A DNA stretch of 64,000 bases from Propionivibrio dicarboxylicus (GTDB lineage Bacteria > Pseudomonadota > Gammaproteobacteria > Burkholderiales > Rhodocyclaceae): assembly GCA_945902805.1 (NCBI GenBank), contig CAMDMZ010000010.1:1-64000 (forward strand), in the 5' to 3' direction. The notes under the pieces were generated by a model that was not told where the DNA came from, searched no databases, and saw only the letters and a list, made by a program, of their open reading frames with translations. This document shows positions 9,070 to 21,636 of the stretch, piece after piece (the first letter of the stretch is position 1; every line of letters begins with the position of its first letter). A program made the translations under genes and the position numbers.

Positions 9070-10139
9070 ACAAAATCAAGGTCATCATCATTGACGATTC
9101 GGCGGTCGTGCGCCAGGTCAATCGCGAAACGCTGGAAAAGGAAGCCGACATCGAGGTGATTGCGGTCGCCGCCGATCCGCTCTATGCGCTGGATAAAATG
9201 AAAACGACGTGGCCGGATGTCATCGTCACCGACATCGAAATGCCGCGCATGGATGGCATTACCTTTCTCAAGAAGATCATGGCCGAGCGGCCGACGCCCG
9301 TGGTGGTCTGTTCCTCGCTGGCCGAGAAGGGCGCGGCAACCACCATGGAAGCTCTGGCTGCCGGTGCCTTATCGATCATCACCAAGCCCAAACTGGGAGT
9401 AAAGCAGTTTTTGCAGGAGTCCGGCAACGATATCGTCAGCGCCGTGCGCGCGGCGGCCCGGGCCAACATGCGGCGCGTGCATCCCGGCGCCGTGGCCCCG
9501 GTGATCAGCCCCAAACTGACCACCGATGCGGTGCTTGCGGCGCGGGCTGCAGGCTCGGTGGCGATGGCCAATACCACCGACAAGGTCATCGCCATCGGCA
9601 CCTCCACCGGCGGCACCCAGGCCCTTGAAGCCGTGCTGACCAAACTGCCGGCGGTCTGCAGCGGCATCGTCGTGGTGCAGCACATGCCGGAGAAATTCAC
9701 CGCCATGTTTGCCGAACGGCTCAACACCTTGTGCAAGATCGAGGTCCGTGAAGCCCGTGATGGCGATCGTGTCATGCCCGGGCGCGCCTTGATCGCCCCC
9801 GGCGGACGCCACATGATGCTGAAACGCAGCGGCGCGCAGTATTACGTCGAAGTTGTCGACGGCCCGGTGGTGAATCGGCACAAGCCGTCGGTCGATGTAC
9901 TGTTCCGCTCCGTGGCACAGGTCGCCGGACGCAACGCGCTGGGTGTGATCATGACCGGCATGGGCGACGACGGCGCACGCGGCATGAAGGAAATGCACGA
10001 TGCCGGCGCCAGAACCGTGGCCGAGGATGAATCCACCTGCGTCGTTTTCGGCATGCCCAAGGTGGCCATCGACATGGGTGGCGTGGACAAGATTCTGCCG
10101 CTCGACCGTATTCCGCAGGAAATCATTTCCTACGGCTGA
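9066..10139 (+). CDS. cheB: Protein-glutamate methylesterase/deamidase CheB
   Basis: CheB removes methyl groups from MCP glutamates and deamidates glutamines. The 357-residue protein has an N-terminal receiver domain (acidic DDSAVVRQ, phospho-Asp in [11 protein letters not shown], Lys in TKP) and a C-terminal esterase domain. The catalytic triad is visible as Ser in GTSTGG (about 180), His in QHMPEKF (about 205) and Asp in [12 protein letters not shown] (about 300). It is translationally coupled (ATGA) to the GGDEF-EAL gene and separated from cheR, which suggests that adaptation and c-di-GMP signalling are co-expressed. Its last 110 bp recur as a decayed copy at 12535-12650. Confidence 0.95.
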   Translation: MNKIKVIIIDDSAVVRQVNRETLEKEADIEVIAVAADPLYALDKMKTTWPDVIVTDIEMPRMDGITFLKKIMAERPTPVVVCSSLAEKGAATTMEALAAGALSIITKPKLGVKQFLQESGNDIVSAVRAAARANMRRVHPGAVAPVISPKLTTDAVLAARAAGSVAMANTTDKVIAIGTSTGGTQALEAVLTKLPAVCSGIVVVQHMPEKFTAMFAERLNTLCKIEVREARDGDRVMPGRALIAPGGRHMMLKRSGAQYYVEVVDGPVVNRHKPSVDVLFRSVAQVAGRNALGVIMTGMGDDGARGMKEMHDAGARTVAEDESTCVVFGMPKVAIDMGGVDKILPLDRIPQEIISYG

Positions 10140-10210
10140 TTTCCCTTGGCAGATTTTTTTTGGCTTCCCTTCGCCGGCCACGGGAAGTGGTACACGCCAT
10201 GCCACGTAAA

Positions 10211-10240
10211 TTGATCCCGGATAAGAAAAGCGGCTAGACT
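10211..10240 (+). promoter_or_regulatory. Candidate sigma-70 promoter upstream of the histidine kinase
   Basis: TTGATC (10211-10216) and TAGACT (10235-10240) are spaced by 18 bases in the 155-bp gap after cheB. The match is moderate. Confidence 0.35.
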
Positions 10241-10294
10241 GGGCAACACTCGCTGATCAATGTGGTGTTGCAATCAACCGCTCCGGCATTTCTC

Positions 10295-12520
10295 ATGTTC
10301 CGCTCATTGCGCGGCAAGCTCATTGCCGCCACCTTGCTGATCCAGACTCTGGTGATCGTCCTGCTGGCATGGAACAGCCAGCGTTTGCTCGAAGACCGCC
10401 TGTTGATCCAGTTTGAAAACCGGATTAGCACCATGACTCCGCTGCTGTCAGCCGCGTTGATCACACCGATGATCCAGCGCGACTTCGCCGTAGCGGCAGA
10501 AACCCTCACCGCGATGCAGGCCAATGAGGACTTTGCCTATCTGGTTCTCGTCGATGCCACCGGGCGCCGCGTTGCCAGCAGCCACTGGCCCGACGATGCC
10601 GAGGTGCCACCTCCCTCGGCCACGCTCACACCCGCTCTGGCAACCCAGTTCGAACGTATCGATCAACGGGTAACGATCGAATTCGGCGGCCAGCGTTATG
10701 GCGAACTGGCGCTCGGTATCCGATTGGACTTCCTGCACCGTGCCCTACGCGAGCATCTGCTGCAAACGATCAGCATCGCCCTAGCTGGAACGTTCTTGTC
10801 GGCGGCGCTGGTCGTCCTGATGGCCCACTGGCTGACACGCCACCTGGCGCACCTGACGCGCGCCAGCGAAGCCTTGGCCAATGGCGAGCCGCATCAGCCG
10901 CTGGTGATCCCGACCACCGACGAAATCGCCACGCTGGCACGAAGTTTTGAAAGCATGGCGAGCGCTCTGCAAAGCCGTATGACGGCGCTGAGGGAATCGG
11001 AGAAGGCTGCTGCCGCACAAAGCCTGCGTTATCAGACCCTGTTGCAGACCGCCAGTGATGGCTTGCACGTCGTCGATCCAGACGGTCATCTAGTCGAAGC
11101 CAGCGACTCTTTCTACCGCATGCTCGGTTATCCCGTGGGGACGGCCCTTGAGATCAGCGACTGGGATGTGCAATGGACCCGCGAGGAGCTGCAGGATGTG
11201 GTACGACGCCTGATCGCCAAACCGGAACTGCTGGAAACCCGCCATCGCCGCGCGGATGGCAGTCCCATCGATGTCGAAATCAGCGCCCATGGCATCGGGA
11301 TCGACGGTCAGCCACTGCTGTATGCCTCATCACGCGACATTACAGCGCGCAAGGCAGCCGATCTGCAATTAAAAACCCTGGCCAGTGACCAACAAGCCAT
11401 GTTGATCGAACTCAAGCAGGCGATGGCCGCAGCGGAGGCGGCAAACCGGGCCAAGAGCCAGTTTCTAGGCAATATGAGCCACGAACTCCGCACACCGATG
11501 AATGGTGTGCTGGGAATGACGCAACTGCTGGCCACCACAACGCTGACCAGCGAACAAAGCGACTATGTCGCGCAGATCGAGCACAGCACGGGAGACCTGC
11601 TGCGCGTGATCAACGATATCCTCGACTACTCGAAAATTGACACGGGACGCTTGCAGCTCGACGACATGGAATTCGAACTGGGCGACGTCGTCGCGACCCG
11701 GCTGGAGTCGCTGCAACGGGAGGCCGCCGCAAAGCGCCTCGCGCTGACGACGGAAATCGACCCGCTAATCCCCAACAGCTTGCGCGGCGACCCGGAACGA
11801 CTGGGCCAGATCATCGTCAATCTGGTGGGCAATGCGATCAAATTCACATTGACTGGCGAGGTTCAACTACGACTGACACTTGGCGAGCACACGGATCATG
11901 TCCTGACACTGCGTAGCGACGTTGTCGACACCGGTATTGGAATTCCCGCCGATCACCTGCCGACACTGTTTTCACCCTTCAACCAGGTCGATGCATCAAC
12001 AACCCGACGCTTCGGCGGCAGTGGCCTGGGCTTATCGATCTGCAAGCGACTCGTTGACAAGATGGGGGGCCACATCGGCGTAGAGAGTCGCGAAGGCGAA
12101 GGCTCAAGGTTTTGGTTCACCGTGGTGTGTGGTCGCGCGGCAAATACCAAGCACAGGGCGCGAGCGGATGATGCGCCCTTGTTCGATCAGGGCGTCATGC
12201 TCTCGAACCTGGGCGGCGATCCCGACTTGGCCGCCATATTGATCGACAACCTGCTGGTGGATGTACCGGCGTTGTTCGGACGCCTGACGACCGCGATGAC
12301 CGAAGCCGATCCGGACAATTTGCACCGCGAGATCGAAACCTTGCGTGGATTGGCTGACACCGGAGGCTCGCCCCAGTTACACAACGCCGCCACCACACTG
12401 CACACGCAACTTGAACGCGCTGGCGTCGCCGGCGTCACCGCCGCCTTACCAGGCTGCATCCTGATCATGGAGCAGGTGCTTTCCGCCTGGCGTGGCTTCC
12501 GCGACAAGGTCACCACATAG
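10295..12520 (+). CDS. Membrane histidine kinase with degenerate C-terminal Hpt-like domain
   Basis: The ORF track starts at GTG 10262; ATG 10295 (MFRSLRGK) puts TM1 at residues 8-26, typical for such kinases, giving 741 residues. A periplasmic sensor of about 125 residues is followed by TM2 (about 155-178), HAMP, a PAS domain (about 250-365), HisKA with FLGNMSHELRTPMNG (His near 396) and an ATPase domain with GNAIKFT, DTGIGIP and GGSGLGLSICKRL. There is no receiver domain. The last 100 residues look like an Hpt domain, but the phospho-His of the usual HxxKG is replaced: IETLRGLADTGG. The gene is flanked by two copies of the cheB 3' end. Confidence 0.9.
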   Translation: MFRSLRGKLIAATLLIQTLVIVLLAWNSQRLLEDRLLIQFENRISTMTPLLSAALITPMIQRDFAVAAETLTAMQANEDFAYLVLVDATGRRVASSHWPDDAEVPPPSATLTPALATQFERIDQRVTIEFGGQRYGELALGIRLDFLHRALREHLLQTISIALAGTFLSAALVVLMAHWLTRHLAHLTRASEALANGEPHQPLVIPTTDEIATLARSFESMASALQSRMTALRESEKAAAAQSLRYQTLLQTASDGLHVVDPDGHLVEASDSFYRMLGYPVGTALEISDWDVQWTREELQDVVRRLIAKPELLETRHRRADGSPIDVEISAHGIGIDGQPLLYASSRDITARKAADLQLKTLASDQQAMLIELKQAMAAAEAANRAKSQFLGNMSHELRTPMNGVLGMTQLLATTTLTSEQSDYVAQIEHSTGDLLRVINDILDYSKIDTGRLQLDDMEFELGDVVATRLESLQREAAAKRLALTTEIDPLIPNSLRGDPERLGQIIVNLVGNAIKFTLTGEVQLRLTLGEHTDHVLTLRSDVVDTGIGIPADHLPTLFSPFNQVDASTTRRFGGSGLGLSICKRLVDKMGGHIGVESREGEGSRFWFTVVCGRAANTKHRARADDAPLFDQGVMLSNLGGDPDLAAILIDNLLVDVPALFGRLTTAMTEADPDNLHREIETLRGLADTGGSPQLHNAATTLHTQLERAGVAGVTAALPGCILIMEQVLSAWRGFRDKVTT

Positions 12521-12534
12521 CTCACGTCCGAAAC

Positions 12535-12650
12535 GGCTCCACCTGTGTCACCTTCGGCATCCCCAAGATAGCTTAGCTATCGACATGGGCGCCGGGGACA
12601 AAACTCTCCCGCTTACCCGAGCTCCGCAGGAAATCGTTTCTAACGACGGA
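12535..12650 (+). pseudogene. Decayed fragment of a cheB 3' end
   Basis: This stretch aligns with the last 110 bp of the intact cheB (10028-10139) at roughly three-quarters identity by eye. The parallel runs include TTCGGCAT, CCCAAG, ATCGACATGGG and CCGCAGGAAATC. A 5-bp insertion (TAGCT) after the codons for PKIA causes a frameshift and an immediate stop. It begins 15 bp after the histidine-kinase stop. No other part of a second cheB is visible, so it is a relic of duplication or of a rearrangement around the kinase gene. Confidence 0.85.
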
Positions 12651-12741
12651 ATGTATGTTGACCTATATCAAGAGTTACTAATGCACAAGTGCTAGGGTCT
12701 GCCTGTTTCCCGCGTTTGCATACTTCGATTGGAGTCATTCC

Positions 12742-14628
12742 GTGTCTGAAACCTCACCGCCTCTCAATTCCGAGACCTTGGCTGTTTTATTGGCGCGCCA
12801 TCGCCACAATCCCACCCGCCTGATGCAAATTCTGCGCGAGGCACAAGAAGCCTTGGGCTGGCTCTCACCACAAACGTTATCTGTCATCGCCAAGGGCGTC
12901 GATCTGCCGCTCGCCCGCATCACCGGCGTGGCCGGTTTCTACAGTTTCTTCCACACCGAGCCGCGCGGCCGCTACCGGGTACTGTGGAGCGACAATATTA
13001 CCGACCGCATGCTCGGCAACCAGGATCTGATGCAGGCCATGTGCAAGAGCCTGTGGCTCGAACCGGGCCATCTTTCCGAAGACGGCCTGGTCAGCGTAAC
13101 GACCACTTCCTGCACCGGCATGTGCGATCAAGGCCCGGCGATTCTGGTCAATTACCGCGCGATCACCCGCATGACGGCACAGCGTGTCGCCGAAGTCTGT
13201 GAATTGATCCGTAACGAGGTACCGCTCGACGACTGGCCGAAAGATTTCTTCGTGGTGGACAACAACATTCGCCGCCGCGACATCCTGCTGCGCAACGACA
13301 TGACACCCGGCGACGCCCTGCGTGCTTCGATTGCACGCGGTGCCGAGGCGATCAAGGAAGAAGCCTCGAACGCCCGTTCCTGGCGTGAGGGCGCCCACGG
13401 TGCAGCCGCCGGCCCAGCGCTCACGCTGGACGAAATCAAGCGTTCCAACCTGCGCGGCCGTGGCGGTGCGGGCTTTACCACCGGCCTGAAATGGGAAGCC
13501 TGTCGCAACGCCCAGGGCAGCGGCCCCGACCCGGCACGCTATGTGGTCTGTAACGCTGACGAAGGCGAACCCGGCACCTTCAAGGATCGTGTGCTGCTGA
13601 CTGAACAGGCTGATCTGGTTTTCGAAGGCATGACGGTGGCCGGCTATGTCGTCGGCGCCCGCAAAGGCATGCTCTATTTGCGTGGCGAATACCGCTACCT
13701 GCTGGATGCGCTGGAGTCGGTGCTGGCGAGACGGCGTGCCGATGGTTTGCTCGGTAACAACATCCTGCAACAGGCCGGATTCCAGTTCGATATCGAAATC
13801 CATCTCGGTATGGGCGCGTATGTGTGCGGCGAGGAATCGGCGCTACTCGAGTCACTCGAAGGCAAGCGCGGCGTGCCACGCAACCGGCCGCCCTTCCCCG
13901 TCACCCACGGCTACCTTAATCAGCCGACCACGGTAAATAACGTCGAAACCCTCGCCGCAGCGGCCCTGATCGCCAAGAATGGCGGCGACTGGTTCCGTAC
14001 CGTGGGCACTGAACGATCGGCCGGAACCAAGGTCATGTCGGTCTCGGGTGATTGCGAACGGCCCGGCATTTACGAATATCCGTTTGGTGTCAGCATCGCT
14101 GAAGTGCTTGCCGATTGCGGCGCGAAAGACGTGCAGGCGGTGCAGGTTTCCGGCCCGTCAGGCGTTTGTGTGGCGCCGAATGAATTCAAACGCCGGATCG
14201 GCTTCGAAGATCTGGCCACGGCGGGCGCCTTCATGGTCTTTGATGAATCGCGCGACATGTTTGAGGTGGCGCGCAATTTCTCGCACTTCTTTGCTCACGA
14301 GTCCTGCGGCTTCTGCACCCCGTGCCGCGTTGGCACCACGTTGTTGAAGAATTGCATGGACAAGATTCACGCCGGGCATGGTACCGAGTATGACATCAAG
14401 GAAATCATGACCATCAACCAGCTCTTGCAGACGGCCAGTCACTGCGGCCTCGGCCACACGGCCTGCAACCCGACGTTCGATACCTTGAAGAAGTTCCGCC
14501 CGGCTTATGAGCGACGTCTCAAGTCGCTTGCCTTCGAGCCGGCCTTTGATCTCGACAACGCGTTGGCACAAGCACGGCAGATGACCGGCCGCGACGACGC
14601 CGGCGCCCACCTCGCTACTTCGGAATGA
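12742..14628 (+). CDS. hoxF: NAD-reducing [NiFe] hydrogenase diaphorase subunit HoxF
   Basis: HoxF binds FMN and NAD(H) and passes electrons between the hydrogenase module and NAD+. The 628-residue protein fuses a NuoE-like thioredoxin-fold domain (1-170, with SCTGMCDQGP) to a NuoF-like domain: GRGGAGFTTGLKWE (NADH/FMN site), CGEESALLESLEGKRG and ESCGFCTPCRVGTT (4Fe-4S ligands). GTG 12742 follows TGGAGT at 12730. In the NuoE-like part only the CxxxC pair and one earlier Cys (QAMC) are seen, so its 2Fe-2S site looks incomplete. Around residue 325 the gene carries a near-perfect match to the dispersed repeat (ESVLARRR). It is the first gene of hoxFUYH. Confidence 0.96.
   Translation: MSETSPPLNSETLAVLLARHRHNPTRLMQILREAQEALGWLSPQTLSVIAKGVDLPLARITGVAGFYSFFHTEPRGRYRVLWSDNITDRMLGNQDLMQAMCKSLWLEPGHLSEDGLVSVTTTSCTGMCDQGPAILVNYRAITRMTAQRVAEVCELIRNEVPLDDWPKDFFVVDNNIRRRDILLRNDMTPGDALRASIARGAEAIKEEASNARSWREGAHGAAAGPALTLDEIKRSNLRGRGGAGFTTGLKWEACRNAQGSGPDPARYVVCNADEGEPGTFKDRVLLTEQADLVFEGMTVAGYVVGARKGMLYLRGEYRYLLDALESVLARRRADGLLGNNILQQAGFQFDIEIHLGMGAYVCGEESALLESLEGKRGVPRNRPPFPVTHGYLNQPTTVNNVETLAAAALIAKNGGDWFRTVGTERSAGTKVMSVSGDCERPGIYEYPFGVSIAEVLADCGAKDVQAVQVSGPSGVCVAPNEFKRRIGFEDLATAGAFMVFDESRDMFEVARNFSHFFAHESCGFCTPCRVGTTLLKNCMDKIHAGHGTEYDIKEIMTINQLLQTASHCGLGHTACNPTFDTLKKFRPAYERRLKSLAFEPAFDLDNALAQARQMTGRDDAGAHLATSE
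13715..13736 (+). repeat. Dispersed 26-bp repeat, copy 5 (in hoxF)
   Basis: AGTCGGTG then CTGGCGAGACGGCG matches the consensus except for the missing A-run and one G-to-A change. It encodes SVLARR. It may be a true copy or a coincidence with an ordinary helix-forming segment. Confidence 0.5.
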
Positions 14629-14636
14629 GTCCAACC

Positions 14637-15362
14637 ATGAGCGAAAAGAAAACCTTTACCCTCGACGGCGACGACGTTGCCTTCGAACCCGGCCAAACCA
14701 TCATTCAGGCCGCACTCGCCGCCGGCAAGTACATCCCGCACTTGTGCTATCACCCGGAATTCAAACCGCACGGTTCCTGCAAGCTGTGCACGGTCAAGAT
14801 CAACGGCCGCCCGGCAGCATCCTGCACCACGGCGGCACAACCGGGACTGAGCGTTGAAAGCGAAATCCCGGAAATCCAGGACCAGCGCCGCACCATGGTG
14901 CAAATGCTGCTGGTGGAAGGCAATCACTTCTGCCCGTCGTGCGAGAAAAGTGGCAACTGCATGCTGCAAGGCCTGGCCTACGATTTGGGCATCATGTCGC
15001 CGCACTTCCCGCAGATCTTCCCGACCCGCCCGCTCGACGCCTCGCACGCCGATGTATTCCTCGATTTCGACCGTTGCATCCTGTGTGAACTTTGCGTACG
15101 GGCCAGCACCGAGGTTGACCACAAAGGCGTCTTCGCGCTTTCCGGGCGCGGCATCAACAAGCACCTGATCGTGAATGCCGAATCCGGCAAACTGGCCGAT
15201 ACCGATTTCGCCCTGACCGACAAGGCCGCTCAGGTTTGTCCGGTCGGCGTGATCCTCAAAAAACGCGTCGGCTTCGCGGTTCCGATCGGCAAACGTCGAT
15301 TCGATGCCACGCCGATGAGCGTGGTGATCGCCGAAGAATCCAAAACGAAGGAGACCGTGTGA
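14637..15362 (+). CDS. hoxU: NAD-reducing hydrogenase subunit HoxU
   Basis: HoxU is the iron-sulfur electron-transfer subunit, homologous to the N-terminus of NuoG. It has an N-terminal 2Fe-2S ferredoxin domain (CYHPEFKPHGSCKLC plus C in AASC), the His/Cys-ligated 4Fe-4S motif HFCPSCEKSGNC near residues 94-105 and a further cluster motif CILCELC with CPVG later. I prefer ATG 14637, which has GGAATGAG upstream. ATG 14625 overlaps the hoxF stop and would add MSPT. The length of 241 residues is normal for the family. The stop overlaps hoxY (TGATG). Confidence 0.95.
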   Translation: MSEKKTFTLDGDDVAFEPGQTIIQAALAAGKYIPHLCYHPEFKPHGSCKLCTVKINGRPAASCTTAAQPGLSVESEIPEIQDQRRTMVQMLLVEGNHFCPSCEKSGNCMLQGLAYDLGIMSPHFPQIFPTRPLDASHADVFLDFDRCILCELCVRASTEVDHKGVFALSGRGINKHLIVNAESGKLADTDFALTDKAAQVCPVGVILKKRVGFAVPIGKRRFDATPMSVVIAEESKTKETV

Positions 15363-15904
15363 TGGCCGCCAAACTTAAAGTTGCCACCACCTCGCTCGCC
15401 GGCTGCTTCGGCTGCCACATGAGCATTCTGGATATCGACGAACGCATCCTGCAACTGGTGGAAATCATCGAGTTCGACCGTTCGCCCCTGACCGATATCA
15501 AGCACTGTGGCCCGTGTGACATCGGCATCATTGAGGGCGGTGTCTGTAACGCAGAAAACGTGCACGTGCTGCGCGAGTTTCGCGCCAACTGCAAGATTCT
15601 GATTGCCTTGGGTGCCTGCGCCGTCAATGGCGGTCTGCCGGCACAGCGCAATCATCTCGATTTGCGTGACATTCTGGAAGAGGTTTACCACACCTCACCC
15701 GGTCTCGCACTCGGTAGCCAGATCCCCAACGATCCGGAATTGCCACTACCGCTGAACAAGGTGCATCCGATCCACGAAGTAGTGAAAGTCGACTACTTCC
15801 TGCCCGGTTGCCCACCTTCCGGCGACGCTATCTGGAAGTTCCTCACCGACCTGATTGCCGGCCGCACGCCGCATCTGGCCCATGAAATGATGCATTACGA
15901 TTGA
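15362..15904 (+). CDS. hoxY: NAD-reducing hydrogenase small subunit HoxY
   Basis: HoxY carries the 4Fe-4S cluster next to the NiFe site and relays electrons to HoxU/HoxF. The 180-residue protein is short, as expected for the soluble type, and lacks a Tat signal. Ligand cysteines are visible in SLAGCFGCHM, GACAVNGG and PGCPPSGD. The ATG overlaps the hoxU stop; the longer ORF-track start at 15236 would lie inside hoxU and is rejected. It forms the hydrogenase module with HoxH, whose gene starts 10 bp after its stop. Confidence 0.96.
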   Translation: MAAKLKVATTSLAGCFGCHMSILDIDERILQLVEIIEFDRSPLTDIKHCGPCDIGIIEGGVCNAENVHVLREFRANCKILIALGACAVNGGLPAQRNHLDLRDILEEVYHTSPGLALGSQIPNDPELPLPLNKVHPIHEVVKVDYFLPGCPPSGDAIWKFLTDLIAGRTPHLAHEMMHYD

Positions 15905-15914
15905 ACGGCCCATC

Positions 15915-17414
15915 ATGACCTACGAACTCGAAACTGCTGCCAACCCCGAACAACTTCGCCGCGTTGCGATTGATCCCGTCTCGCGCGTGGAAGGCCACGG
16001 CAAGGTCACCATCTTGCTTGACGAAAACAACCAGGTACATCAAGTGCGCCTGCACATCGTCGAATTCCGCGGCTTTGAACGCTTCATTCAGGGACGCCCC
16101 TACTGGGAAGTTCCGGTGATGGTGCAGCGTCTGTGCGGCATCTGCCCGGTCTCGCACCATCTGGCGGCCTCGAAGGCGCTGGACGTGATGCTGGGTATCA
16201 AGCAGGTCACGCCGACCGCCGACAAAATGCGGCGCCTGATGCATTACGGCCAGATGTTGCAATCGCACGCCCTGCACTTCTTCCATCTGTCATCGCCCGA
16301 CCTGCTATTTGGCTTCGATTCCGAAGTCGCCAAGCGCAACGTGGTCGGTGTCGCTGGAGCACATCCGGAAATTGCCAAGAAAGGCGTACTGCTGCGCAAG
16401 TACGGCCAGGAGGTGATTCGTCACACGGCCGGCAAGCGCGTGCATGGAACGGCCTCCGTTCCGGGCGGCGTCAATAAGTCGCTTTCGTCGGCCGAGCGTG
16501 CCGAACTGCTCAAGGACGCCTATCAAATGGTGGCCTGGAGCCGCGATGCCGTGCAGATCATCAAGCAGCTGCATACGGCGACGCCGGAGCTCTACGATGT
16601 CTTTGGTCACTTCGAGTCCAACATGATGGGCCTCGTCACCCCGACGGGCGACCTCGACTTCTACCACGGCGCGTTGCGCGCCAAAGACGCCGATGGCAAG
16701 ATCATATTTGACCAAGTCGATTACCAGGGTTACATGGACGTCGTCGAAGAAGAAGTGCGGCCATGGAGCTACATGAAGTTCCCCTTCCTCAAGCAACTGG
16801 GGCGCGAAAATGGCTGGTACAAAGTCGGCCCGCTGGCCCGCATCCAGAACTGCGACCAGATCCCGACCCCGCTGGCGGAAGGCGAGCGCAAGGAATTCGT
16901 CGCCTACGGCAATGGCAAACCGATACACGCCACGCTGGCTTACCACTGGGCGCGCATGATCGAAATGCTGTTTGCGGCTGAAATGATCAAGGATCTGCTG
17001 CACGACGACGACATCGAGGGCAAGGACTTGATGGTCACTGGCACCCGCAAACCGGGAACCGAAGCCGAAGGTGTCGGTGTCATTGAAGCCCCGCGTGGCA
17101 CGCTGTTCCACCATTATCGTGTTGGCGAAGACGACCTGGTGACCATGGCCAACCTGATCGTTTCAACCACCAACAACAATCAGGCAATGAACACCGCCGT
17201 GCGCGAAGTGGCAAAGAAATATCTCAATGGCAAGGAATTGACCGAAGGTCTGCTCAATCACATTGAGGTAGCGATTCGTGCCTATGACCCGTGCCTATCC
17301 TGCGCCACGCATGCCCTGGGTCAAATGCCGCTCGAAGTGTCATTAATCGATGCGGCCGGCACCGTGATCGATCAGGTCACACGCAACGCACAGGGCATTT
17401 GCCGGATCGAGTAG
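15915..17414 (+). CDS. hoxH: NAD-reducing hydrogenase large subunit HoxH
   Basis: HoxH holds the NiFe(CN)2CO active site that splits or forms H2. The 499-residue protein shows the N-terminal motif RVEGHGKVTI, the first Ni-ligand pair in RLCGICPVSHH (about residue 73) and the second pair in DPCLSCATHALG (about 460). A C-terminal peptide of about 30 residues follows the last His and would be removed by a dedicated endopeptidase (HoxW type). No hoxW, hoxI or hyp maturation genes are in the window, so they must be elsewhere. The family is classed as group 3d, bidirectional and often oxygen-tolerant. Confidence 0.96.
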   Translation: MTYELETAANPEQLRRVAIDPVSRVEGHGKVTILLDENNQVHQVRLHIVEFRGFERFIQGRPYWEVPVMVQRLCGICPVSHHLAASKALDVMLGIKQVTPTADKMRRLMHYGQMLQSHALHFFHLSSPDLLFGFDSEVAKRNVVGVAGAHPEIAKKGVLLRKYGQEVIRHTAGKRVHGTASVPGGVNKSLSSAERAELLKDAYQMVAWSRDAVQIIKQLHTATPELYDVFGHFESNMMGLVTPTGDLDFYHGALRAKDADGKIIFDQVDYQGYMDVVEEEVRPWSYMKFPFLKQLGRENGWYKVGPLARIQNCDQIPTPLAEGERKEFVAYGNGKPIHATLAYHWARMIEMLFAAEMIKDLLHDDDIEGKDLMVTGTRKPGTEAEGVGVIEAPRGTLFHHYRVGEDDLVTMANLIVSTTNNNQAMNTAVREVAKKYLNGKELTEGLLNHIEVAIRAYDPCLSCATHALGQMPLEVSLIDAAGTVIDQVTRNAQGICRIE

Positions 17415-17421
17415 ATCCGGC
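17401..17421. terminator. Stem-loop between hoxH and galU
   Basis: GCCGGAT and ATCCGGC form a perfect 7-bp stem with a 7-base loop that contains the hoxH stop. It lies between convergent genes and is followed by ATTT only, so it is a weak or rho-assisted terminator candidate. Confidence 0.4.
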
Positions 17422-17430
17422 ATTTCTGGA

Positions 17431-21634
<4,204 letters not shown>

Positions 21635-21636
21635 GC

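Noticed and set aside
12658-12684. TTGACC...TAATGC as a hoxF promoter
   Set aside because: The spacer is only 15 bp and the -10 match is poor; no sigma-54 element was found in the gap either.
16829-16849. Possible repeat copy in hoxH (AAAGTCGGCCCGCTGGCC)
   Set aside because: Only the first half matches and the spacing differs; the encoded KVGPLAR is a normal HoxH sequence.
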